This document shows, piece by piece, positions 1 to 5,700 of a stretch of 5,700 nucleotides of DNA; positions within the stretch are counted from its first letter, which is position 1; every line of letters starts with the position of its first letter. Below the pieces are notes generated by a model, which ran no database searches, was not told where the DNA came from, and was given only the letters and a program-made list of their open reading frames with translations. The stretch covers positions 1-5,700 of the forward strand of contig CAYYGL010000246.1 of assembly GCA_964471235.1 (NCBI GenBank). The letters are read 5' to 3'. The position numbers were made by a program, and so were the translations under genes. Source of the stretch: CAYYGL01 sp964471235. GTDB taxonomy: Bacteria > Calditrichota > Calditrichia > RBG-13-44-9 > J075.

Positions 1-3000
1 GATGGGGGAGATTACCACCGGCGGCTGGTTCACCGGGGTCACGGTGACCAGCAAGGTGTCATCATCCCACAAACTGCCCGGGTCGGTGCCCGTAAACACC
101 ACCGTGAAAATGCCGCTGCTGTCGGGGGTAACGGTAAAAACGGCGATGTGAGTTACCGGGTCAATGACCACCTGTAAATCGCTGGGTAAGATCAACCGGG
201 GGGAAATCCCACCCTTTCCCTTTCTGCCAATCCTGACTGCACTCAGCGGTTGAGCACTCACCACCTGGGCACTCCAGGTGATTTCCGTGGTGTCGTTATC
301 CACATCGTTCACGTAGGGGTCTAAATTCAGGGCAGTGCTGCCATTCTCCGGAAAGGTGATATCCGGCAGACCGCTCACCACCGGGGCGTCATTCACCGGG
401 GTGATGGTGACCAGAAAGGTATCCGTAACCGACAACCCGCTGGTATCGGTTGCCGTGACCCGCACATTCCCGGAACCAAAGTAATTCAGCGAAGAACTCA
501 CCTGAAGCCCGGTGCCGGAGATAGTGGCACTGATGTTGGGATTTGTGGAAGCGGCTGAGAAGCTCAGCACATCCCCCGGGTCAGGGTCGGAGAACACGGT
601 GTTCAAATCCGACACCACGGGATGAATGCCGCTGTCTTCAGCATAGCTGACATCGGCGATGGGGGAATTAACAAGCGGACTATCATTAACCGGTAAGATT
701 GTCAGGTAAACAGATGCCCGGGCAGTAGCGCCGTTGCCATCATTAATCGTGTAGATCAAGGAATCGGTACCATTAAAATTAGCCGGAGGAGTATATAAAA
801 TGCTCCCGAAAGAAGGGTCTATACTCACCGTACCCAGGGTGGCTGAGGTATCCACAGATTGGATCGTCAGGGGATCATTATCCGCATCATAGTCGTTGCT
901 TAATACATTCAGAGTCGTTGGAATATCTTCGATGATAGAGGAAGTATCATTTATGGCAACCGGGGGGGTATTTTGCACCACAGTTATCCTTACCGGGGTC
1001 TGAATTTGAGAATTTATCGGATCGTTAGAGATAGTAAACAGATCTGCGGAATGAGTACCAAGGGCAAGATTCTGGGCATTAATGTCCACCGTTACATTTT
1101 GGAGCCCTCCCGGGGTGACAACTCCCGAAGTTGGGGAAGGTGTCAGCCAACTGACCGGCTCATAACCGATGATAAAGTTGTCCCACCATCCTTCCGAACC
1201 GCTATGAAAGTTGTACAGGTAAATCCGGTCCATATCATTAACCTGACCGGCATTCCGAAAGGTTATGTTGGCTTGAATCAGTTGCCCATCAACATAATAA
1301 TCAAAATTTTTATTGGTCCAATTAATATCTTTAAATTCGATGTGATACCATTGCAACGGATTATAAGGAACGGATAAACTCCCTCCCACATCTGCATTCA
1401 CATAAAAATAGCCGGTGGAGCGAGCAAAGAACGTGATAATCTCCGCATTATGGGCAGTGTTGTAAATCACCACATAAGTATCGGATAAGAAGTTTGAACC
1501 GGAGCGAACATAAAATCCGATATAATTGGGTTGTGAACCAGGGTTAAAATCCCGGTGAATACCATGATAGTGCCCGTTTGCGCCGGTATATTGATAATGA
1601 AAACTATACAGCCCACTGGCAGCGGTGGTATTGGTAACTTCTTTTATGCCGGTTCCCCCGTCATCCACCCAGCCGTTAAAATTTCCGTCTTCAAAATCAT
1701 CCGCAAACGGAACAGGAACCGGGGTAGTATTTAAGGAAGTGCTCACCAGGGCAGGTAGCAGCTCATCGGGTTGTAAGTCGTGTCTCGGTTTGATACCAAC
1801 GTTATTGGCGGAGAAAGAAACTGAGGGCAGGGCGGTAAACAATTCCCATTGCAAATCCATTACCCCGGTATTTTGAATGGTTAAGGCAGCGGTGGTGTTA
1901 ACCCCCTGGGTAACCGTCACTATCAGGCTATCCGGTAAAACCAGGTTGCCGGGGAACCCCTGAGAGTTATTATTAAAATAAACCGTGGGCAGTATCTTAT
2001 CAGAACCGGTAAGCAGAAACCCGCGGTAGCCATTTACCCCGCCGTAGACATCAACACTATCCTCCCACCCGCCATTGGGGATTACCCGCCCATCTCCGGT
2101 ATGGATAAAAAATTTGTACAGAACTGTATCCCCGGGATTTCCATATTGTGGAAAAATCCCCTGGTAAATTCCGCCGCCAATATCATTTAATTGATAGGCG
2201 GTGCTGTCCACCCATCCGTTAAAATTCCCCCGCACCGTTACATAATCCCCCACTTGAGGGTTAAAATACCCCACAGATTGGTACAGATTCATATTTACGG
2301 AGAAGGTTACCAATTGAGCATCAACATTCAGAGTCACCGGTACCGGGGTAGGGTTTTCATCCGGATCATTATTGTCGATATTCATGGTTATACCATATTG
2401 GCCTGTCAACAACCCGGTCGTATTTGCAGTAACGGTAACATTTTGATTTCCGCCGGGAGGCACAATACCGGTAAGAGGATTGGCACTCAACCATTGACTA
2501 TGAACAAATTCTATTGCCAGGCTGTCATGTAGATAAAGCGCATTAAACGATACCTGTAACCCGTCATTCCCGGTCTGGTTTTCGATTCCAATGGTACTGC
2601 TGGTACCATCATAGCTACCCAGAAGGGAAAGATATTGGAACCGGATAGAACCATTGGCATCCAATACGACCTGGGCATTTATCTGACCGGTTCCGGAAAA
2701 ATCTTCATAATCCACAAACTGAACAATCAGTTGACTGCCAATCGTTTGATAATAAACCGTTCCGTTGATGGGGCGAAAATCATCCCAACTCCAGGCTAAA
2801 ATATTGTCCGGGTCGGAAGTACTGGGGATAGGGATATTATTGTATTGATTATAAGCATTCGGGGGACCGAAGCCCACAAACCCATTGGAGCCGATATAAA
2901 ATTGAGTGTAATCCGTTCCATAATAATTAAAGGTAAAACCAAGGGGAAACGGACCCACATAATTATCATCGCCCAGCCCGGTAACCAGGGTGCCGGTGGT

Positions 3001-4959
3001 CCGAATGTCCGTCCAACTAAATATTGGTCCGTTCGGATCATCACTATCCCTCCAGATATAGCCGTATAGATCCGGACCCCCAAAGTTCTCCTGAACCGGA
3101 TCGCCCCGGCGCGGGTCAGATACCCCCTTGGGTACAATGGTTTCATAATAAGAGGGCGGATAATTCACTTTCGTACCGGGGCTTCCGGAAATGCCGGTGA
3201 TTGTCCAACTTAAATCGGCCGTTCCCACATTGTTAATGGTGATGAGTGAAGAGGCGGAATCCCCACTAAGCAAATTAAAATTTAGGGATGAGGGATTCAC
3301 AGCAATGTCGGGGAGATTGATACCGGAGCCACTCAGAGAAATGAAGACCGTGGTATCGCCGACGTCACCGGTGAGAAGGGTTGAGAAATTTCCGGAGACC
3401 GATGGAGCAAACCATACTTCCACCTCGCGCATTTCTCCCGGAGCCAACACCAACGAAGAAGGATTGGTAAAAAAGGCGTTGTCCGTGGTAGTAAATAAGA
3501 TTGTTTTGGAAATGGCGGCATTATTAAAAATTTTAACATATTCCACCAGCGAATCTCCTACACCAACCGGAGCATAAACAATGCTATCCGGGGCTGCTGC
3601 CAGACGAATGCCGGCGGTTTTCACCAGCGCCTTAAAAGCATTCAGCCTTCCGAAACCGGTCTCATAATCAAATCCCGGGGCACCGATATCTATCGTGCTC
3701 TGTTGGAGAATGATTCGCACATCGTTTGTGGTAAAATTCGGTCGAAGGGATCGGATGATGGCTGCGACCCCGGAAACGTGGGGTGTGGCGGCAGAAGTAC
3801 CATTGAAGGTGTTGTAATAATCTCCCCCGGAAAATCCACCGGCTCCCAGGATATCCGTGGTGTGGATTCGTACCCCGGGAGCAATTACATCCACATCCGC
3901 GCCAAAACTGCTTCCCCACCAATTTTCCCCATCGCAGGAGGTGCCCGATTTCCGTTCATCGCAGGGGCTTAATGCCGCTACCGCAATCACATTGGAATAA
4001 GAAGCCGGATATAATGGGGTGGTGTTGTTATTGTTTCCCCGGGCAGCCACAATAACCGCATCCAGACTGTAAGCATAATCAATGGCATTCTGTAAAGTGA
4101 GGCTGTGTGCCCCGCCGCCGCTAAAAGATAGGACACTTGCGCCGTTGTCCGCTGCAAAAATAAATCCATTGGCAACCCAGGCATCGGTTCCGCTGCCGGC
4201 GGCATCAAATACCTTCACCGGCATGATCCGGCAATTCCAATCGATTCCGGCAATTCCCTGACCATTATTGCCGGAAGCTGCCGCAATGCCGGCACAGGCA
4301 GTTCCATGACCATTATCATCCATCGGATCCGCATCATTGTTCACAAAATCAAAACCGGCAACGATACGACCGGCAAACTCGGGATGGTTATAATCCACAC
4401 CGCTATCAATGATCGACAGGATAACCGCATTGCTGCCGGTGCTGACTTCCCATGCTTCCGGCATATCAATATCACTGTCACGCAATCCCACCACCGTGCC
4501 GTTTACGGCAACTGCCTGACCGCTATTTCGCAGTGCCCATTGATTGGAAAAAAGAGAATCGTTGGCTACGCCGAAAGTTTTTAAGATGCCATTCGGCTCA
4601 GCATAACTCACTTCCGATAAACTCGCAAAATCGTTTATCATATCCCGAATAGATACCGGGGCATCTGTATGCAGCAAAAAAGTACGGGATAAGCCATATA
4701 ATTTATCCAATTCCTTATTCCGGGGAGGAAATTGGTAAACAGGTTGAACGGACCGGATTCCATAGTGTATGACTAACCGGTCGAGTTCCTTTAATCCGGT
4801 AGGAACCATTCCGTTGGATTTACGAATGTGCATTTTTCGGTAAGCTGGTTCGGAAAGCTGAATAATTATTTCACCAGGGACACCCGGTAAATCCCGGGGA
4901 AAAAGATTGATGCTGAACAGAAAAAATACAACGAATAGATTAAATAAAGTTCTTTGCAC
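1..4959 (-). CDS. Secreted multidomain subtilisin-like (S8) serine protease, C-terminus beyond window
   Basis: This is a probable exported endopeptidase. The frame is open for 1653 codons and runs off the window. The GTG at 4959 is chosen for the purine-rich GGGAG/AGAAGG just upstream; an in-frame GTG at 4980 is the only other upstream start before a TGA. Residues 5-20 are hydrophobic (signal peptide, no clear AxA site). Residues 29-123 look like an I9/fervidolysin-type propeptide ending 'SYAEPN'. The S8 catalytic domain (about 130-445) has Asp185 (IIDSGVD), His218 (NGHGTACAG), oxyanion Asn309 (RGNNNN) and Ser389 (NGTSAATPH), so it should be active. Next come an ASH/Ig-like domain (446-550), BACON-like halves (551-605, 823-879) around an inserted beta-sandwich (625-818), a starch-binding-like E-set (884-1000), a second split BACON-like domain (1001-1085, 1271-1328) around a concanavalin-like module (1086-1268), and cadherin-like repeats (1332-1642). 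The only four cysteines (222, 243, 333, 342) are in the catalytic domain. Substrate is unknown; the accessory domains suggest surface or polysaccharide binding. Confidence 0.95.
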   Translation of the reverse strand, partial: MQRTLFNLFVVFFLFSINLFPRDLPGVPGEIIIQLSEPAYRKMHIRKSNGMVPTGLKELDRLVIHYGIRSVQPVYQFPPRNKELDKLYGLSRTFLLHTDAPVSIRDMINDFASLSEVSYAEPNGILKTFGVANDSLFSNQWALRNSGQAVAVNGTVVGLRDSDIDMPEAWEVSTGSNAVILSIIDSGVDYNHPEFAGRIVAGFDFVNNDADPMDDNGHGTACAGIAAASGNNGQGIAGIDWNCRIMPVKVFDAAGSGTDAWVANGFIFAADNGASVLSFSGGGAHSLTLQNAIDYAYSLDAVIVAARGNNNNTTPLYPASYSNVIAVAALSPCDERKSGTSCDGENWWGSSFGADVDVIAPGVRIHTTDILGAGGFSGGDYYNTFNGTSAATPHVSGVAAIIRSLRPNFTTNDVRIILQQSTIDIGAPGFDYETGFGRLNAFKALVKTAGIRLAAAPDSIVYAPVGVGDSLVEYVKIFNNAAISKTILFTTTDNAFFTNPSSLVLAPGEMREVEVWFAPSVSGNFSTLLTGDVGDTTVFISLSGSGINLPDIAVNPSSLNFNLLSGDSASSLITINNVGTADLSWTITGISGSPGTKVNYPPSYYETIVPKGVSDPRRGDPVQENFGGPDLYGYIWRDSDDPNGPIFSWTDIRTTGTLVTGLGDDNYVGPFPLGFTFNYYGTDYTQFYIGSNGFVGFGPPNAYNQYNNIPIPSTSDPDNILAWSWDDFRPINGTVYYQTIGSQLIVQFVDYEDFSGTGQINAQVVLDANGSIRFQYLSLLGSYDGTSSTIGIENQTGNDGLQVSFNALYLHDSLAIEFVHSQWLSANPLTGIVPPGGNQNVTVTANTTGLLTGQYGITMNIDNNDPDENPTPVPVTLNVDAQLVTFSVNMNLYQSVGYFNPQVGDYVTVRGNFNGWVDSTAYQLNDIGGGIYQGIFPQYGNPGDTVLYKFFIHTGDGRVIPNGGWEDSVDVYGGVNGYRGFLLTGSDKILPTVYFNNNSQGFPGNLVLPDSLIVTVTQGVNTTAALTIQNTGVMDLQWELFTALPSVSFSANNVGIKPRHDLQPDELLPALVSTSLNTTPVPVPFADDFEDGNFNGWVDDGGTGIKEVTNTTAASGLYSFHYQYTGANGHYHGIHRDFNPGSQPNYIGFYVRSGSNFLSDTYVVIYNTAHNAEIITFFARSTGYFYVNADVGGSLSVPYNPLQWYHIEFKDINWTNKNFDYYVDGQLIQANITFRNAGQVNDMDRIYLYNFHSGSEGWWDNFIIGYEPVSWLTPSPTSGVVTPGGLQNVTVDINAQNLALGTHSADLFTISNDPINSQIQTPVRITVVQNTPPVAINDTSSIIEDIPTTLNVLSNDYDADNDPLTIQSVDTSATLGTVSIDPSFGSILYTPPANFNGTDSLIYTINDGNGATARASVYLTILPVNDSPLVNSPIADVSYAEDSGIHPVVSDLNTVFSDPDPGDVLSFSAASTNPNISATISGTGLQVSSSLNYFGSGNVRVTATDTSGLSVTDTFLVTITPVNDAPVVSGLPDITFPENGSTALNLDPYVNDVDNDTTEITWSAQVVSAQPLSAVRIGRKGKGGISPRLILPSDLQVVIDPVTHIAVFTVTPDSSGIFTVVFTGTDPGSLWDDDTLLVTVTPVNQPPVVISPI
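28..966 (-). repeat. Three tandem cadherin-like repeats encoded in the protease gene
   Basis: Residues about 1332-1642 of the protease contain three successive bacterial cadherin-like/Ig-like modules. Each boundary carries a version of the same signature: 'TPPVAINDT', 'LPVNDSPLV', 'TPVNDAPVV', and at the window edge 'TPVNQPPVV', which probably opens a fourth. Boundary-to-boundary spacing is about 90, 98 and 121 residues. Acidic stretches such as 'DYDADNDP', 'SDPDPGD' and 'DVDNDT' sit where this family binds calcium between modules. The relationship is partly visible in DNA: bases 31-57 and 394-420 match at 24 of 27 positions. Such repeats usually act as stiff calcium-dependent stalks or adhesion modules on secreted proteins; that role is inferred here. 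Confidence 0.82.
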
Positions 4960-4962
4960 TTT

Positions 4963-4978
4963 CCTTCTCCCTTCCCCC
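4963..4978 (-). promoter_or_regulatory. Ribosome binding site for the protease GTG start
   Basis: On the minus strand the bases before the GTG at 4959 are almost all purine (GGGGGAAGGGAGAAGG). GGAG ends 7 nt before the GTG, a normal Shine-Dalgarno distance, and a second AGAAGG lies 3 nt away. The alternative GTG at 4980 has only TTGATGG upstream, with no good Shine-Dalgarno, which is why the 4959 start is preferred. The alternative would add a basic N-terminus (GEGRRKV), which would also suit a signal peptide, so it is not excluded. Confidence 0.6.
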
Positions 4979-5009
4979 ACCCATCAAGAGTCAAGGAAAA
5001 AAAGGTCAA

Positions 5010-5041
5010 CTTATAAAAATGAAGTCACTATTAATTCACAA
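5010..5041 (-). promoter_or_regulatory. Weak candidate promoter for the protease
   Basis: Reading the minus strand, TATAAG (5010-5015) resembles a -10 box about 50 nt before the GTG. The hexamer 17 nt upstream (TGAATT) is a poor -35 match, and the better TTGTGA lies about 20 nt away, which is too far for standard sigma-70. The tract is AT-rich, so a chance match is likely. It is offered only as the best candidate in the expected place. Confidence 0.2.
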
Positions 5042-5103
5042 ACTAACCATAAAGAACTTGAATTTTAATTAAGGGAGTATTAAACTTTGTTTATGAAGAT
5101 TAG

Positions 5104-5134
5104 AATTCACTAATGAATTAAAATAAAACGTTTT
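5104..5134. promoter_or_regulatory. Two adjacent small palindromes, possible operator
   Basis: AATTCA (5104-5109) and TGAATT (5114-5119) form a perfect 6-bp inverted repeat around a 4-nt spacer. It is followed by the 10-bp palindrome AAAACGTTTT (5125-5134). They lie about 145 nt upstream of the protease start, in the most AT-rich part of the gap. Dyads of this kind can bind dimeric regulators, but AT-rich DNA gives short palindromes by chance and I recognise no named operator. Confidence 0.25.
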
Positions 5135-5248
5135 GTCATAATTATTGCCTACATCACACGCCATTGTGGTTGAGAGAATAATCTTCCGATTCATGATTTT
5201 AGATAAGATGGGGTTTTGGATGGTCTTAATTGGGATGGATTCTCAACT

Positions 5249-5278
5249 CAGCAAAAGGCTGTGAACAAAATTTTGCTG
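5249..5278. repeat. 8-bp perfect inverted repeat (possible hairpin)
   Basis: CAGCAAAA (5249-5256) is exactly complementary to TTTTGCTG (5271-5278), with a 14-nt loop. There is no T-run after the stem in the plus direction, so it is not a standard intrinsic terminator. It lies mid-gap, about 230 nt upstream of the response regulator. It could be a transcript hairpin or a protein-binding dyad; function is not recognisable. Confidence 0.4.
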
Positions 5279-5291
5279 TAACGATTCAGCA

Positions 5292-5428
5292 CCAGAGTCC
5301 ACAGAGTTTTTAGAAAAGGAATTCAGGGGAAAAGCCGGAAGTAACGCAATAGCTTCTGCAAAATTTCTGGTTATCCCGTTTTTTGATAAATTTTTTCATA
5401 TTCTCAATGACCTCTGTGCGCTCTGTGG
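5292..5428. repeat. Putative degenerate intergenic repeat with inverted CCACAGAG-type ends
   Basis: The left end reads CCAGAGTCCACAGAG (5292-5306). The right end, on the opposite strand, reads CCACAGAGCGCACAGAG (5412-5428). Both fit a CCAnAGAG-nn-CACAGAG core in inverted orientation about 105 nt apart, and both continue inward into A/T-rich sequence containing GAGAA or AGAAAA. Similar CACAGAG-rich intergenic sequences occur in genomes of uncultured bacteria, from general recollection rather than a search. It codes for no protein and no target-site duplication is evident, so this may be a decayed non-mobile repeat. Confidence 0.45.
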
Positions 5429-5465
5429 CAGGAGAACTGAATAGTTACTACTTCTAAATGGTTAC

Positions 5466-5504
5466 CCACCCATTATTAAACCACCGAAGAATTTAAAGAG
5501 GTGG
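5466..5504 (+). promoter_or_regulatory. Possible stem masking the response-regulator ribosome binding site
   Basis: GGTGG (5500-5504) overlaps the Shine-Dalgarno sequence of the regulator gene. It is exactly complementary to CCACC at 5481-5485 (14-nt loop) and to a second CCACC at 5466-5470. Either pairing would hide part of the ribosome binding site. Five base pairs is short, so this is a structural possibility rather than a demonstrated control element, and no known riboswitch or RNA-thermometer class is recognised. Confidence 0.25.
5498..5503 (+). promoter_or_regulatory. Ribosome binding site for the response regulator
   Basis: GAGGTG matches the core of the AGGAGGTGA consensus and is separated from the ATG at 5510 by 6 nt. 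The adjacent GGAGG (5503-5507) is too close to be the main site for this ATG. This spacing supports the ATG over the in-frame GTG at 5501, which lies within the Shine-Dalgarno itself. Confidence 0.75.
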
Positions 5505-5509
5505 AGGAT

Positions 5510-5700
5510 ATGCGGATTCTGGTAATAGAAGATGAAAGTCAACTGGCAAATTTTATACGAAAAGGGCTCCAGGAGTCCGGGTATGTGGTGGATGTTGCCG
5601 AGGATGGCAGCACCGGTGACTACCTGGCAAGTGTAAATGATTATGATCTCATTTTATTGGATTTGCTGCTCCCGGACCATGATGGAGTGGATTTATGCCA
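5510..5700 (+). CDS. OmpR/PhoB-type response regulator, receiver domain N-terminus (C-terminus beyond window)
   Basis: The first 63 residues of a two-component response regulator are present, and the gene continues past the window. It opens 'MRILVIEDE', the usual first beta-strand followed by the acidic metal-binding residues (Glu7, Asp8). The phosphoacceptor is Asp51 in 'LILLDLLLPDHDG', with the conserved Pro and Gly behind it. The segment 'FIRKGLQESGYVVDVAEDG' (residues 15-33) is typical of the OmpR/PhoB group, especially CusR/CopR-like regulators, so a winged-helix DNA-binding domain is expected downstream, probably followed by a sensor kinase gene. Neither can be seen. ATG 5510 is chosen over the in-frame GTG at 5501 for its Shine-Dalgarno spacing and canonical start; a TAA at 5477 closes the frame upstream. 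The signal sensed cannot be deduced. It is transcribed divergently from the protease. Confidence 0.94.
   Translation, partial: MRILVIEDESQLANFIRKGLQESGYVVDVAEDGSTGDYLASVNDYDLILLDLLLPDHDGVDLC

Larger units (their letters stand above)
4960..5509. other. Divergent intergenic region, AT-rich, no gene recognised
   Basis: This gap separates the divergent starts of the protease and the response regulator, so it must carry both promoters unless either gene is transcribed from elsewhere. I found no convincing coding region, tRNA or other RNA gene in it. Bases 4981-5160 are strikingly AT-rich compared with the flanking genes. The rest contains several inverted repeats, listed separately. No strong sigma-70 promoter or clear Bacteroidetes-type TTTG/TAnnTTTG pair stands out toward either gene. 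Confidence 0.75.

Noticed and set aside
973..1377. Plus-strand open frame of 134 codons, and similar frames elsewhere in 1625-4652
   Set aside because: They lie antisense to the long protease frame, have no recognisable domains or ribosome binding sites, and show skewed composition (for example Ile/His-rich) expected of shadow frames.
2796..3146. Minus-strand 116-codon frame
   Set aside because: It is in another frame within the region encoding the inserted beta-sandwich of the protease, whose own frame reads through without a stop and gives the recognisable protein.
1..4959. Possible frameshift or split in the long gene
   Set aside because: Catalytic residues, domain signatures and repeat boundaries from 4407 down to 36 all fall in one frame with no stop codon, so the gene is intact within the window.
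4981..5010. TTGACT/TTGACC on the minus strand considered as -35 boxes for the protease
   Set aside because: No acceptable -10 hexamer lies 16-18 nt downstream of either; the sequence there is G-rich Shine-Dalgarno leader.
5249..5278. Hairpin considered as a rho-independent terminator
   Set aside because: There is no U-tract after the stem in the plus direction, the stem is AT-rich, and no gene ends here since both flanking genes start at this gap.
5412..5428. CTCTGTGCGCTCTGTGG read as part of a CRISPR repeat
   Set aside because: Only one direct copy and one inverted degenerate partner exist, with no regular spacers.

Overview
The window holds the 5' parts of two divergently oriented genes separated by an AT-rich intergenic gap of about 550 bp. 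Nearly 5 kb on the minus strand is one uninterrupted reading frame (1653 codons, no stop) that leaves the window at base 1. It encodes the N-terminal part of a very large secreted subtilisin-like (S8) serine protease. The last 191 bases on the plus strand begin an OmpR/PhoB-type response regulator that leaves the window at base 5700.

Organism: a Gram-negative-style bacterium, most likely from the FCB superphylum or its uncultured relatives (Calditrichota, KSB1, Marinimicrobia or Zixibacteria-like). This is inferred from protein style only: a giant protease with BACON-like beta-sandwiches, a starch-binding-like module and 'PVNDAPVV'-type cadherin-like repeats. No phylogenetic marker is present.

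Layout, right to left along the protease (residue numbers from the GTG at 4959): short hydrophobic signal segment (about 5-20), I9/fervidolysin-like propeptide (29-123), S8 catalytic domain with Asp185/His218/Asn309/Ser389 (about 130-445), an ASH/Ig-like domain (446-550), a BACON-like domain split by an inserted beta-sandwich (551-879), a starch-binding-like E-set domain (884-1000), a second BACON-like domain split by a concanavalin-like insertion (1001-1328), and three cadherin-like repeats (1332-1642), with a fourth probably starting at the window edge. The C-terminus, where a sorting signal would lie, is outside the window.

The intergenic region (4960-5509) contains no convincing gene. It does hold several inverted repeats, a probable degenerate intergenic repeat element with CCACAGAG-type ends (5292-5428), and a small stem that could mask the regulator's ribosome binding site. 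The protease and the regulator probably do not form one functional unit. Divergent transcription from a shared upstream region is the only link visible.
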